This document shows positions 9,420 through 18,535 of a stretch of 64,000 nucleotides of DNA, one piece after another. The position numbers were made by a program, and so were the translations under genes. The notes under the pieces are model-generated. The model did not search any database and was not told the DNA's origin. It saw only the letters and a list, made by a program, of their open reading frames with translations. The stretch lies in contig NZ_QXJM01000030.1 of NCBI RefSeq assembly GCF_003570905.1, positions 94,064 through 158,063 of the forward strand. Direction: 5' to 3'. This DNA comes from Cohnella faecalis (GTDB taxonomy: Bacteria > Bacillota > Bacilli > Paenibacillales > Paenibacillaceae). Position 1 is the stretch's first letter. Each line of letters opens with the position of its first letter.

Positions 9420-9434
9420 GGAGGTGACAAAGGC

Positions 9435-10340
9435 ATGCGGCCCAAGGTCTCTTTCGTCGTGCTCAACTGGAACAATTTCAAGGATACGAAGGAAATCGTG
9501 CAATGCCTGGAGCGGCTGGACTACCCGAACTTCGACATCGTCATTGTGGACAACGACTCCCGGGACGGATCCGCGCGAATGCTGGAGGATTGCTTTCCGG
9601 AGCATCCCTTCATCCGAAGCCCCGTGAATTCGGGGTATTCAGGCGGCAATAACCTCGGGATCGAGTACGCGCTGAGAATGAAAGCGGATTACGTGGCGAT
9701 CGTGAACAACGACATCGTCATCGATAACGACAAGCTGCTCGCAGAGGTTATCGCTTATATGGAGGACAGCGGCGCGGAAATTCTCGGTCCGAAGATCGAA
9801 AGGCTGGAGACGCGGGAGACGGTATCCGTCTACAACGATTCTCCCTGGTGGAATCTGGTCCGCAAGGTGATGGTGAAGAACCGGCGAACTCGCGAGGACG
9901 ACGCTCAAGAGGAATACAACAGCTTGCTTCTGTTAGGGGCTTTCCTGGTCATCAAGAGCGAGGTGTTCGGAACAATCGGGAAAATGAACGAAGATTTCTT
10001 CATGTATTGCGAAGAAAACGAGCTGCTGCTGCGAGCGAACCTGCATCGGGTCGCCATTTCGTATTATCCGCAAGTTAAGGTGCTTCGAAAGATGGGGAAG
10101 GACGAAAGAAACTATCATATTCGCAGGCTGTACTACATGTCCCGGAACAAGATCCACATGTTCAAGCTGCATTCGTCCGGCTGGAGCCTGCTGTTTCTTC
10201 TCTTCATCAACTTCGTAAGCGACGTCAAAAAAATAGTGAGATTTTTATTCGAAGGCAAGTTTGCGTTCGCCGCTACGATCGTCAAGGGAGTAATCGACGG
10301 CACTGGCCATGTGACCGGCATTAACCCTCGCTATCATTAG
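9435..10340 (+). CDS. Glycosyltransferase family 2 protein
   Basis: A 301-residue GT-A enzyme. Near the N-terminus it has Val-Val-Leu-Asn-Trp-Asn-Asn, then Ile-Val-Asp-Asn-Asp-Ser, then Asn-Ser-Gly-Tyr-Ser-Gly-Gly-Asn-Asn, and an Asn-Asn-Asp in place of the Asp-x-Asp metal site. This is the rhamnosyltransferase-like subgroup of GT2. A perfect AAGGAGGTGA lies 7 bases before ATG 9435. A hydrophobic stretch near residues 245-260 may touch the membrane. With rmlACBD downstream, a rhamnosyl donor is a reasonable guess but is not shown. Confidence 0.88.
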   Translation: MRPKVSFVVLNWNNFKDTKEIVQCLERLDYPNFDIVIVDNDSRDGSARMLEDCFPEHPFIRSPVNSGYSGGNNLGIEYALRMKADYVAIVNNDIVIDNDKLLAEVIAYMEDSGAEILGPKIERLETRETVSVYNDSPWWNLVRKVMVKNRRTREDDAQEEYNSLLLLGAFLVIKSEVFGTIGKMNEDFFMYCEENELLLRANLHRVAISYYPQVKVLRKMGKDERNYHIRRLYYMSRNKIHMFKLHSSGWSLLFLLFINFVSDVKKIVRFLFEGKFAFAATIVKGVIDGTGHVTGINPRYH

Positions 10341-10374
10341 CCGTCCGAATAAAAAAAAGGTTGTGGCTGATCCG

Positions 10375-11760
10375 ATGAACATTTTGCATGTGTCGTTAGG
10401 CCTTCCGCCTTACCGTACGGGCGGACTTACGAAGTATTCCGTCGACTTGATGCTGGCCCAGAGGGAGGCGCGGCACGAAGTGTCCGTGCTGTATCCCGGT
10501 CACTTCGCCATAGGGTCGTTATCCATCAAGCCCAATGCGGAATTCGAAGGAATTCGGGTGTACGAAATCGTTAATCCGCTGCCGGTGTCTTTGCTGGGAG
10601 GGGTGAGGCAGCCGTCCCGGTTTTACAATGCGGTCGAGCGGAAACCCTACGAAGATTTTCTAAGCAAGCTGAACCCCGACGTTATTCATATTCACTCGTT
10701 GATGGGCGTGCATTACGAGTTTTTCCTGGCGGCCAAGAAGCGGGGCATCAAGCTTGTGTTCACGACCCACGATTATTACGGGATTTGCCCGAAGGTAAAT
10801 CTGCTGAACAGGGACGAGAGCATCTGCAACGATTACGGGGACGGCCTCGGCTGCGCGCAATGCAACGGGACGGGATACAGCATGCTGAAGCTTTATCTCA
10901 TGCAATCCCGGACTTACCGCCATCTGAAAAACAGCCCCTTCGTCAGGAAAATGAGGCAGCGCGAAAAAAGCAGGCAAACGATCGCGGCCAGCCGTCCGAT
11001 TGCGCCGGGGGACAGGCTGGAGGAAGAGAAACGGGCTCCGGAGTTCGTCCGGCTTCGGAAGTATTATCTGGATATTCTGTCTCTCGTCGATACGTTTCAC
11101 TTCAACAGCAGCATCGCCAAAGAAGAATACAATCGGCATATGGACGCGCGCGGTACGATTATTCCCGTTACGCATCGCGACATTAGGGATTCCCGTACGG
11201 TAAAGCGGCGGGCGAACGGCGGCAAGCTCGTGAGATTGGCCTATTTGGGGCCTGTGGACAAGTACAAGGGCTTCTTTTTGTTAAAAGAAAGCTTGGCCCT
11301 GCTGTCGCATCGGAAGGATTGGATTCTTGACGTATATGGAAATTCATCGATCGATTCGGACGACTATGACCCGGTTCGCTTTGCTTTTCACGGCAGCTAC
11401 AGCTACGGAGATTTGAGCCGCATATTCGACCGGACGGACTTATTGATCATGCCTAGCATCTGGAAAGAGACTTTCGGCTTCGTCGGACTAGAGGCTTTTT
11501 CCTATGGAGTTCCGGTTATGGTATCCGAGCATATGGGCTTCAAAGACGTCGTCTCCGACGGCGAGACGGGAATCGTTTTCGGCGACGGCGCGGCCCGGCT
11601 CGCATCCGAGCTGGAGAGAATAATGGACAACAGGGAGCTTCTGTCCGCGATGAATCGGAATATCGTTCAGATGGATTTTCCGTTCTCGATGGAGCGGCAT
11701 GCCGCGCAAATGATGGAGCTGTACGGGGAAATGGGAGTGGCGGGAAGGAGGATCGTATGA
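10375..11760 (+). CDS. Glycosyltransferase family 4 protein
   Basis: A 461-residue GT-B enzyme. The N-terminal Gly-Leu-Pro-Pro-Tyr-Arg-Thr-Gly-Gly-Leu-Thr-Lys-Tyr motif and the C-terminal Glu-Thr-Phe-Gly-Phe-Val-Gly-Leu-Glu-Ala retaining-enzyme motif are clear. An insert at about residues 140-170 carries four cysteines (Cys-Pro-Lys, Cys-Asn-Asp, Cys-Ala-Gln-Cys-Asn-Gly), a possible zinc-binding patch seen in some family members. ATG 10375 is chosen over GTG 10363 because the protein then starts Met-Asn-Ile-Leu-His-Val, as relatives do. The stop overlaps the next start by 4 bases. Confidence 0.85.
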   Translation: MNILHVSLGLPPYRTGGLTKYSVDLMLAQREARHEVSVLYPGHFAIGSLSIKPNAEFEGIRVYEIVNPLPVSLLGGVRQPSRFYNAVERKPYEDFLSKLNPDVIHIHSLMGVHYEFFLAAKKRGIKLVFTTHDYYGICPKVNLLNRDESICNDYGDGLGCAQCNGTGYSMLKLYLMQSRTYRHLKNSPFVRKMRQREKSRQTIAASRPIAPGDRLEEEKRAPEFVRLRKYYLDILSLVDTFHFNSSIAKEEYNRHMDARGTIIPVTHRDIRDSRTVKRRANGGKLVRLAYLGPVDKYKGFFLLKESLALLSHRKDWILDVYGNSSIDSDDYDPVRFAFHGSYSYGDLSRIFDRTDLLIMPSIWKETFGFVGLEAFSYGVPVMVSEHMGFKDVVSDGETGIVFGDGAARLASELERIMDNRELLSAMNRNIVQMDFPFSMERHAAQMMELYGEMGVAGRRIV

Positions 11761-13031
11761 AAAACATATTCATCCTGGGATCGAAGGGAATTCCGGCCAG
11801 ATACGGCGGCTTCGAGACGTTCGTCGACCAACTGACGTCGCGGCGGTCCGATCCGGAAATCCGATACCATGTCGCCTGTCTCGCGGAATGGAACGCCGAG
11901 ACCGAGCATAACGGGGCGCGCTGCTTCCACGTGAAGGTGCCGAAGATCGGCGCGGCTCGGGCCGTCTTGTACGATTTGCTCAGTCTCAGGCGAACGATTC
12001 GCTATATTCGCAGCAACGGTCTGACGGACAATGCCGTGTACATTCTGGCGTGCCGCATCGGGCCGTTTTTGTTTTGGTACAAGAAAAAGCTGCGGAAACT
12101 CGGCGCATCCTTGTACGTCAATCCGGACGGCCAAGAATGGAAACGAAGCAAATGGAAGCCTTGGATTCAGCGCTATTGGAAAAGGTCGGAGCGGCTCATG
12201 ATCAAGCATGCCGACCGTGTCGTATGCGATTCGAAGGGAATCGAGAATTACATAAACCGGGAATACGCGGAATATCGTCCGGACACGGTCTATCTCTCGT
12301 ACGGCGCCGATTTAACCCCTTCGAAGCTCGGGGACAACTCCGAGCCCATTCAAGAATGGTTCGCCCGGCATACGATTCAAGAAGGCGGTTACTACTTGAT
12401 GGTCGGGCGGTTCGTGCCGGAGAACAATTACGAGCTCGTATTGAAGCAGTTCATGAGCTCGAACACCGAAAGAACTCTGGTCATCGTATCCAACGTGACG
12501 CAGAACCGCTTTTATGAGCAACTGCGCGACAAAACCGGCTTCGAACGCGACCCTCGCGTCAAATTCGTCGGCACCGTATACGACCAGGAGCTGCTCAAGA
12601 AAATCCGGGAGCTCGCCTACGGTTACATTCACGGTCACGAGGTCGGCGGCACCAACCCGTCGCTTCTGGAAGCGATGGCGTCTACTTCCATGAATCTGCT
12701 GCTCGACGTTGTGTTCAACAAGGAGGTAGGCGGGAACGGAGCGCTTTACTTCAACAAGTATGCGGGCTCCTTAAAGCTTCTGCTGGAAGAGGCGGACCGG
12801 ATGGAGGAGGACGCCATCCTTGCGCTTCAGAGGAACGCCAGGCGCAGAATCGAGCGGCATTACGACTGGCAGGAAATCGTGGAGAAGTACGAAGGGGTTT
12901 TCCAACAAACGGATCCCTATGAGAGGAAGGAGCGAAGCGACCATGAAAGGAATCGTGCTGGCCGGAGGAAGCGGGACGAGGCTCTATCCCTTGACGAAGT
13001 CCGTCTCGAAGCAACTTCTACCGATTTATGA
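11757..13031 (+). CDS. Glycosyltransferase with DUF1972 N-terminal domain (Cps2T/WchF-like)
   Basis: The start [16 protein letters not shown] is the hallmark of DUF1972 proteins, which include the streptococcal Cps2T beta-1,4-rhamnosyltransferase. The C-terminal half is GT-B, with [10 protein letters not shown]. Linkage to rmlA directly downstream supports a rhamnose donor, though this is inferred. Oddity: the frame runs 89 bases into rmlA, ending in a basic tail of about 40 residues that looks like rmlA read out of frame. Relatives end near Tyr-Glu-Gly-Val-Phe. An indel near 12900-12940 or a lost stop is possible. Confidence 0.85.
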   Translation: MKNIFILGSKGIPARYGGFETFVDQLTSRRSDPEIRYHVACLAEWNAETEHNGARCFHVKVPKIGAARAVLYDLLSLRRTIRYIRSNGLTDNAVYILACRIGPFLFWYKKKLRKLGASLYVNPDGQEWKRSKWKPWIQRYWKRSERLMIKHADRVVCDSKGIENYINREYAEYRPDTVYLSYGADLTPSKLGDNSEPIQEWFARHTIQEGGYYLMVGRFVPENNYELVLKQFMSSNTERTLVIVSNVTQNRFYEQLRDKTGFERDPRVKFVGTVYDQELLKKIRELAYGYIHGHEVGGTNPSLLEAMASTSMNLLLDVVFNKEVGGNGALYFNKYAGSLKLLLEEADRMEEDAILALQRNARRRIERHYDWQEIVEKYEGVFQQTDPYERKERSDHERNRAGRRKRDEALSLDEVRLEATSTDL

Positions 13032-13842
13032 CAAACCGATGATTTATTATCCGTTGTCCGTGCTGATGCTGGCGGGAATCCGGGACATCCTGATCATTTC
13101 TACCCCGTCGGACACGCCGCTATTTCAACATTTGCTCGGAGACGGTTCGGCTTGGGGATTGAACGTGACGTACGCGGTTCAGCCTTCTCCCGACGGCATC
13201 GCGCAGGCGTTCCGGATCGGGGAGACGTTCATCGGCGGCGATTCCGTAGCTCTCATTCTAGGCGACAATCTGTTCTACGGTCACGGCTTGACGGAATTGC
13301 TGCACAAGGCGTCCGCGAGAGAACGGGGGGCGACCGTGTTCGGCTATTCGGTGAAGGACCCGGAACGGTTCGGCGTCGTCGACTTCGACGAATCGGGACG
13401 GGTGCTGTCCATCGAAGAAAAGCCTCGTCGGCCGGCTTCTCCCTTTGCGGTCACCGGCCTCTATTTCTATGACAATCGGGTCGTTGAAATCGCGGAATCG
13501 ATCGCTCCGTCGGCCAGGGGAGAGCTGGAGATTACGGATGTGAACAAGGTTTATTTGGAATTGGGAGAGCTGCACGTAGAGCTTCTCGGCCGAGGCTATA
13601 CGTGGCTTGATTCGGGCACGCACGAATCGCTGCTGGAGGCATCGCAATTCATCGAGACGATCGAGAAGCGGCAGAGCTTGAAAATCGCCTGTCTGGAAGA
13701 AATCGCGTATACGTGCGGCTATATATCGGCCGAGGACGTCTTGACGCTCGCTCAGCCGATGGCCAAAAACGAATACGGCCAATATTTGCTTAATCTCATC
13801 AACCGGAACAGAAATAGGAAATTCGCCAAGGCGTACGCGTAA
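12943..13842 (+). CDS. rmlA: Glucose-1-phosphate thymidylyltransferase
   Basis: A 299-residue enzyme making dTDP-glucose from dTTP and glucose-1-phosphate, step one of dTDP-L-rhamnose synthesis. The nucleotide motif [11 protein letters not shown] is at residues 6-16, followed by [17 protein letters not shown] and Trp-Leu-Asp-Ser-Gly-Thr-His. Length and motifs are those of the long RmlA form. GAGGAAGGAG precedes ATG 12943; the upstream in-frame extension is overlap with the previous gene. Confidence 0.96.
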   Translation: MKGIVLAGGSGTRLYPLTKSVSKQLLPIYDKPMIYYPLSVLMLAGIRDILIISTPSDTPLFQHLLGDGSAWGLNVTYAVQPSPDGIAQAFRIGETFIGGDSVALILGDNLFYGHGLTELLHKASARERGATVFGYSVKDPERFGVVDFDESGRVLSIEEKPRRPASPFAVTGLYFYDNRVVEIAESIAPSARGELEITDVNKVYLELGELHVELLGRGYTWLDSGTHESLLEASQFIETIEKRQSLKIACLEEIAYTCGYISAEDVLTLAQPMAKNEYGQYLLNLINRNRNRKFAKAYA

Positions 13843-13856
13843 GGAGGAGGGCTGGC

Positions 13857-14435
13857 ATGAAGCTGATAACGACCGAATTGGACGGAGTATGGATTATCGA
13901 GCCGCAAGTTCATGTCGACAACCGCGGTTTTTTTATGGAGAGCTACAACGATGCGTTCGTTAGGGGGCTAGGTATCCCGTCGGCGTTCGTGCAGGACAAT
14001 CATTCCTTGTCCAAGGAGGCCGGAACGCTTCGGGGGCTGCACTTTCAATCCGCTCCCCGGGCTCAGACCAAGCTGGTGAGAGCGGCCAGCGGAGCTATAT
14101 ACGACGTAGCCGTCGACATTCGTCCCCGATCCGCGACCTTCGGTCGCTGGGTCGGGGTTATTTTATCTGCGGATAACCGGAGGCAGTTGCTCATTCCGCA
14201 AGGGTTCGCGCACGGCTTCTGCACCTTGGTCCCGAACACCGAGGTGCTCTACAAGGTGGATGATTATTATTCGCGCGAGCATGACGGTGGGGTTGCCTGG
14301 GACGACCCGGACTTGGGAATTCCTTGGCCGTTCGCGCAGCCGGTGCTGTCGGAGAAGGACGGCCGTCATCCGCGGCTAAGGGATTTGAGTCCGAATGCGA
14401 ATACGGAAGCGGATAAGGAGGCGGATGCGGTATGA
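13857..14435 (+). CDS. rmlC: dTDP-4-dehydrorhamnose 3,5-epimerase
   Basis: A 192-residue cupin that epimerises dTDP-4-keto-6-deoxyglucose at C3 and C5. It shows Asp-Asn-Arg-Gly-Phe-Phe-Met-Glu, Leu-Arg-Gly-Leu-His-Phe-Gln (catalytic His), Asp-Val-Ala-Val-Asp-Ile-Arg, and Ile-Pro-Gln-Gly-Phe-Ala-His-Gly-Phe. AAGGAGGAGG lies directly upstream. The C-terminal 15 residues are an acidic, low-complexity tail. The stop overlaps the rmlB start by 4 bases. Confidence 0.95.
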   Translation: MKLITTELDGVWIIEPQVHVDNRGFFMESYNDAFVRGLGIPSAFVQDNHSLSKEAGTLRGLHFQSAPRAQTKLVRAASGAIYDVAVDIRPRSATFGRWVGVILSADNRRQLLIPQGFAHGFCTLVPNTEVLYKVDDYYSREHDGGVAWDDPDLGIPWPFAQPVLSEKDGRHPRLRDLSPNANTEADKEADAV

Positions 14436-15421
14436 ATGTGCTCGTAACCGGAGGAGCGGGCTTTATCGGCAGCAATTTCGTGCATTACATGATGCGCCGA
14501 TACCCGGACTATCGCATCGTCGTGCTCGACAAATTGACTTACGCGGGCAATCTTGACAATCTGGCCGATGTCGCGTCATTGCCCGGATTTGTTTTCGTTC
14601 GAGGGGATATCGGCAACGGGGGGCTTGTGGAGGAGCTTCTGTCCGCTTATCGGATCGATGCGGTTATCAACTTTGCCGCCGAATCGCATGTCGATCGCAG
14701 CATTGCCGATCCGTCCGTATTCGTCGTATCGAACGTGCTCGGAACGCAGACGCTGCTCGAAGCTGCGCGGAAGGCCGGCGTAGGCAAGTTCGTGCAAATT
14801 TCCACCGACGAGGTGTACGGGACGCTTGGAAGCGAAGGCTTGTTCACGGAGACGACCCCGCTTGCGCCCAACAGCCCTTATTCGGCGAGCAAGGCCGGAG
14901 CGGATCTGCTGGCAAGAGCCTATTACGAAACGTACGGAATGAACGTCAATATTACCCGATGCTCGAATAACTACGGCCCCTTCCACTATCCCGAAAAGCT
15001 GATTCCCCTTATCGTAACGCGCGCTCTGCAAGATCAGGCTATTCCCGTTTACGGAGACGGATTGAACGTCAGAGATTGGCTTCACGTCCGCGATCACGCC
15101 GCGGCCGTCGATCTCGTGCTCCATAACGGCAGGCCGGGCGAGGTGTACAACATAGGCGGGAACAACGAACGGACGAATTTGGACATCGTCCGGTTTGTGC
15201 TGGGGCAGCTGGGCAAGCCGGAGACTTTGATTCGCTACGTGGAGGATCGCCTCGGTCATGACCGAAGGTATGCGATCGATGCGGCCAAAATTCGCGCGGA
15301 GCTTGGCTGGAAGCCGGAAGTGGATGTGGAGCGGGGGCTGCAAGAAACGATTCATTGGTTTGTGAACCATCGCGATTGGTGGCAGGGAACGAGCTCGGGA
15401 GAGCGGTCCTATGGAACGTAA
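14432..15421 (+). CDS. rmlB: dTDP-glucose 4,6-dehydratase
   Basis: A 329-residue extended short-chain dehydrogenase. The NAD motif Gly-Gly-Ala-Gly-Phe-Ile-Gly is at residues 7-13. Ala-Ala-Glu-Ser-His-Val-Asp-Arg-Ser, the catalytic Thr-Asp-Glu-Val-Tyr-Gly, and Tyr-Ser-Ala-Ser-Lys with the active Tyr/Lys pair follow. It converts dTDP-glucose to the 4-keto-6-deoxy intermediate. The gene overlaps rmlC by 4 bases and rmlD by 11 bases, so the four rml genes are tightly coupled in the order A-C-B-D. Confidence 0.96.
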   Translation: MNVLVTGGAGFIGSNFVHYMMRRYPDYRIVVLDKLTYAGNLDNLADVASLPGFVFVRGDIGNGGLVEELLSAYRIDAVINFAAESHVDRSIADPSVFVVSNVLGTQTLLEAARKAGVGKFVQISTDEVYGTLGSEGLFTETTPLAPNSPYSASKAGADLLARAYYETYGMNVNITRCSNNYGPFHYPEKLIPLIVTRALQDQAIPVYGDGLNVRDWLHVRDHAAAVDLVLHNGRPGEVYNIGGNNERTNLDIVRFVLGQLGKPETLIRYVEDRLGHDRRYAIDAAKIRAELGWKPEVDVERGLQETIHWFVNHRDWWQGTSSGERSYGT

Positions 15422-16283
15422 GCGGATAGCGGTTACCGGAGCGGGAGGGCAGCTGGGCCGGGATTTATGTCCGCTGCTGGAGCGATCCGGGTACGATCCG
15501 ATAGGTTGGGACCGATCGGATCTGGACATTACGGACGCTCAAGCGGTTATGCGGAAGATAGAGGAGTTTCGCCCGGATGCGGTCGTTCACACGGCAGCTT
15601 ACACGAAGGTGGATCAAGCCGAGAAGGACTCGGAAGCGGCCTATTCGGTCAATGCCGTCGGCACTCGCAACGTTGCGCTTGCCGCCGAAGCCGTGGGAGC
15701 GAAGCTTGTCTACATTAGCACCGACTACGTATTTCCCGGAACAGGCCGCGATCCATGGCACGAAAGCAGGGAGACGGAGCCGCTTAACGTGTACGGACAT
15801 TCCAAGAGAGCCGGCGAATGGATCGTATCCAGCGTTCACTCTCGCTGGTTCGTCGCCAGAACGTCATGGGTGTACGGCTCTCACGGCCACAATTTCGTAA
15901 AGACGATGCTACACCTTGCCGGCGAGAAGGACGTCCTGGAGGTCGTGAACGATCAGGTAGGCTGCCCGACTTATACGGTCGATTTGTCCCAGGCCATCAT
16001 AAGGCTGCTCGAATCGGAAAAATACGGTACTTATCACGTATCGAATTCAGGCCAATGCTCCTGGTTTGAATTCGCCAAGCGCTTGTTCGAGCTTGCCGGA
16101 GTCTCCGTTCAGGTAAATCCGGTGACGTCCGAGCGGTATCCCCGTCCGGCGAAGCGCCCGGCCTATTCGGTGTTCGAGCATCGGGCGCTTAAAGCCAACG
16201 GGTTTCCGCCGATGCGCCCTTGGGAGGAAGCGCTTTCGGAATTCGTAACCCATTATTCGGATAAAGAGAGGCGCGGTGGATGA
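15411..16283 (+). CDS. rmlD: dTDP-4-dehydrorhamnose reductase
   Basis: A 290-residue reductase carrying out the last step to dTDP-L-rhamnose. It has Gly-Ala-Gly-Gly-Gln-Leu-Gly-Arg-Asp at residues 10-18, His-Thr-Ala-Ala-Tyr-Thr-Lys-Val-Asp, Ser-Thr-Asp-Tyr-Val-Phe and Tyr-Gly-His-Ser-Lys (catalytic Tyr-xxx-Lys). Overlaps of 11 bases upstream and 4 bases downstream show operonic coupling. The next gene is not part of the rhamnose pathway. Confidence 0.95.
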   Translation: MERKRIAVTGAGGQLGRDLCPLLERSGYDPIGWDRSDLDITDAQAVMRKIEEFRPDAVVHTAAYTKVDQAEKDSEAAYSVNAVGTRNVALAAEAVGAKLVYISTDYVFPGTGRDPWHESRETEPLNVYGHSKRAGEWIVSSVHSRWFVARTSWVYGSHGHNFVKTMLHLAGEKDVLEVVNDQVGCPTYTVDLSQAIIRLLESEKYGTYHVSNSGQCSWFEFAKRLFELAGVSVQVNPVTSERYPRPAKRPAYSVFEHRALKANGFPPMRPWEEALSEFVTHYSDKERRGG

Positions 16284-17404
16284 TAACGATCAAGCTGCTT
16301 AACCGATTGTTTCGGAATCAGCGGCCGTTATTGAACGGCGATGCGGAGTATGAAGCGGCGCTCGCGGAGATCAGGCGGCAGTCGCTTGCGGGGCAAATCC
16401 ATCATTTGCTTATCGAGCACGGGATGACATCCGAGCCCCCTTCCTTTTTCCTGAACGATCTGGCCGAGCTTCAACGCGCGGAGTGGATGACGAACATGAC
16501 GCTGAAGCTGGAAGCGGAGCCTGTCATCGCGAGCTTGGAGAGCAACGGAATCCGCACGATCGTGCTCAAAGGGATTTGGCTGTCGCGCATTTTGTACGGC
16601 AAAGAGGGAGTACGGAGAACGGGAGACATCGATATTCTCGTTCGCCCGGAGGATGTGGACAGAGTGACGGCCGTGCTCGCCGAGCGGCAATTCCATGCAG
16701 CTTCCAACGATTGCGGCTACCCCTACCACGCCCTCTTCTACAAGCCCGCCGCCAACGGCAAAAAAATCGCTATCGAGCTTCATTGGCATCTGATTTCGTC
16801 CGGAAGCTGCATGCTGGATTGCAATCGTCTGTGGGAGCAGTCCGTTCCGCTGACCGGTTATGCGCATATGCGCGAATTTGCCATTCCGGATCAGTTCTAT
16901 ACGTTGGCGATTCACGGAGCCAAGCATGTGATGTGCTCGGTCAAGCACGTGCTTGATCTCGTCAGAATGCTTCATCTCTATCGGGAGCTTATCGATTATC
17001 CTTCTTTGCTGGAACGGGCGAGAAGAGAACATACGTATGGCATGGTCGTCATGGCGCTGTCCGTCGCGTACCGGCTCTTTCCGCATCTGCACGTATGGAA
17101 GCCGTTCCCGGAGTGCCGCCGTTGGTTTTCATGGGATCAAGGGCTGGCTTTTCGTCGAAACGCGGGCTTTCGAAAGTTCAAAGGCTTCAGGTTCTATGGC
17201 CAGCAGCTCGTATTTCAATTGGCCAAGCTGGATAACACCCGCTACCGGCTCCGCTATGTGAAGAGGCTTGTCTTCCCGCATAAGGTGGAGATGCGCGCCT
17301 ATCTCGGGCTTCCGGATACGACGCCAGGCTGGCGCCTGTACGTCGGCTGGCACGGCCGTTTTCTTACGTCGGGCCGCAGCCGTCGTCATGCGGGATCGTC
17401 ATAG
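16280..17404 (+). CDS. Nucleotidyltransferase-fold protein (NTP_transf_5 family)
   Basis: A 374-residue protein with Leu-Lys-Gly-Ile-Trp-Leu followed by Arg-Arg-Thr-Gly-Asp-Ile-Asp-Ile-Leu-Val at about residue 115. The Asp-x-Asp is the metal pair of a minimal nucleotidyltransferase, as in the uncharacterised NTP_transf_5 family. Members occur in capsule loci and in lasso-peptide clusters beside HPr-kinase-like and PqqD-like genes. Such a pair lies 1.1 kb downstream here. The substrate is unknown. The C-terminus is rich in Arg, Trp and Tyr. The start overlaps rmlD by 4 bases. Confidence 0.75.
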   Translation: MITIKLLNRLFRNQRPLLNGDAEYEAALAEIRRQSLAGQIHHLLIEHGMTSEPPSFFLNDLAELQRAEWMTNMTLKLEAEPVIASLESNGIRTIVLKGIWLSRILYGKEGVRRTGDIDILVRPEDVDRVTAVLAERQFHAASNDCGYPYHALFYKPAANGKKIAIELHWHLISSGSCMLDCNRLWEQSVPLTGYAHMREFAIPDQFYTLAIHGAKHVMCSVKHVLDLVRMLHLYRELIDYPSLLERARREHTYGMVVMALSVAYRLFPHLHVWKPFPECRRWFSWDQGLAFRRNAGFRKFKGFRFYGQQLVFQLAKLDNTRYRLRYVKRLVFPHKVEMRAYLGLPDTTPGWRLYVGWHGRFLTSGRSRRHAGSS

Positions 17405-17421
17405 GAAAGGAATGGCGGAAG

Positions 17422-18351
17422 ATGAAAAGATGGATTTGGATCAGCGCCGGAGCCGCTGTCGTTATTCTGCTCGGCATTGTCGGAACGGGAGGGTACGCTT
17501 ACTTTTCGTTGAAGCATACGGCCAAGCAAGTGTACGTCCCGCTCCCCGACAAGCCGAAATACGTCAGCAAGGATACCGAGCTTAAGCGCCCGGAGACGAT
17601 CGATACGAGCAAGCTTTCCCCGTTCACCGTCCTGCTGCTTGGGGTGGACGAGCGCCAAGGGGATCGGGGCAGATCGGACACGATTCTCGTGCTGACCGTA
17701 AACCCGAAGCAGGAAAAGGCGCTTCTGTTCAACATTCCGAGAGATACCCGAACCGAAATAGCGGGGAGGAAGAGCCAGGACAAAATCAATCATGCCTACG
17801 CGTTCGAAGGGGTTGCGGGCTCGCTTGCGACGGTGGAAAATTTCCTGGACATGCCTATCGATTATTACGTGGAAGTTAATATGGAAGGGTTCAAGTCTAT
17901 CGTCGATACGCTGAATGGGGTCGACGTCGTCAACGCATTCGCGTTCTCCTACGAAGGCTCCGAATTTCCTGCCGGAGAGCAGCATTTGGACGGAGATCAG
18001 GCGCTCAAATTTTCCCGAATGCGCTACGACGATCCTCGCGGAGACTTCGGAAGGAACGAACGGCAACGGCAAATCGTCCGGGACGTGCTGCATCGCGCGA
18101 GCCAGTGGAACAACCTTTGGGAGTTGCCGGATGTGCTCAAGACGGTTGGCAACCATGTCAGAACGAATATGACCTTCGACGAAATTCAGGACCTCGCGAC
18201 GAAATACCGGACGCGAATAGCGAAGGTAGAGAGCACGGAAATCCGGGGAAAAGGCTCCATGATTAACGGCATTTACTATTATCTTGTCGACGAGAAGGAG
18301 CGGGACCGGATCCATTCCGATATGAAAAAGCTGCTGATGGAGCCTTCCTAA
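17422..18351 (+). CDS. LytR-CpsA-Psr (LCP) family protein
   Basis: A 309-residue protein with an N-terminal membrane anchor (about residues 4-28) and an extracytoplasmic LCP domain. Marker motifs are Leu-Leu-Gly-Val-Asp-Glu-Arg, Arg-Ser-Asp-Thr-Ile-Leu-Val, Ile-Pro-Arg-Asp-Thr-Arg, Lys-Ile-Asn-His-Ala-Tyr and Asn-Gly-Val-Asp-Val-Val. LCP enzymes transfer lipid-linked glycopolymers onto peptidoglycan, so this is the likely anchoring step of the capsule made by the upstream genes. GGAAAGGAATGG precedes the ATG. It is probably the last gene of the operon, since a new promoter follows. Confidence 0.93.
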   Translation: MKRWIWISAGAAVVILLGIVGTGGYAYFSLKHTAKQVYVPLPDKPKYVSKDTELKRPETIDTSKLSPFTVLLLGVDERQGDRGRSDTILVLTVNPKQEKALLFNIPRDTRTEIAGRKSQDKINHAYAFEGVAGSLATVENFLDMPIDYYVEVNMEGFKSIVDTLNGVDVVNAFAFSYEGSEFPAGEQHLDGDQALKFSRMRYDDPRGDFGRNERQRQIVRDVLHRASQWNNLWELPDVLKTVGNHVRTNMTFDEIQDLATKYRTRIAKVESTEIRGKGSMINGIYYYLVDEKERDRIHSDMKKLLMEPS

Positions 18352-18407
18352 GAGAAGAGTACATGCGAGAAACGTGTCGTTTTGGAGCAAAATGTGACAA
18401 AATTCAA

Positions 18408-18436
18408 TTGACATGATACATTTTGTAGCTTATGAT
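18408..18436 (+). promoter_or_regulatory. Sigma-A type promoter of the HPr-kinase-like operon
   Basis: TTGACA at 18408-18413 and TATGAT at 18431-18436, with a 17-base spacer. The -35 is perfect and the -10 matches five of six. Transcription would begin near 18443, about 90 bases before the kinase-like ATG and 27 bases before a 21-residue upstream ORF. Confidence 0.85.
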
Positions 18437-18469
18437 CTTCTCAAACGAAAGTCTTTATTCATAGGACGA

Positions 18470-18535
18470 ATGAACGATGGAAGAGAAAGGCCGAAGCCTC
18501 TCTCTTCCGAACGTTGGGGAGGACTCTGTACATGA
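18470..18535 (+). CDS. Possible 21-residue leader ORF
   Basis: ATG at 18470 preceded by AGGA with only three bases of spacing. It runs 21 codons, and its TGA overlaps the next ATG as ATGA. The peptide is rich in Arg, Ser and Pro and ends Trp-Gly-Gly-Leu-Cys-Thr. It could be a translationally coupled leader or chance. It is too short and lacks a Thr-leader/Gly-core pattern that would make it a lasso precursor. Confidence 0.3.
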   Translation: MNDGRERPKPLSSERWGGLCT

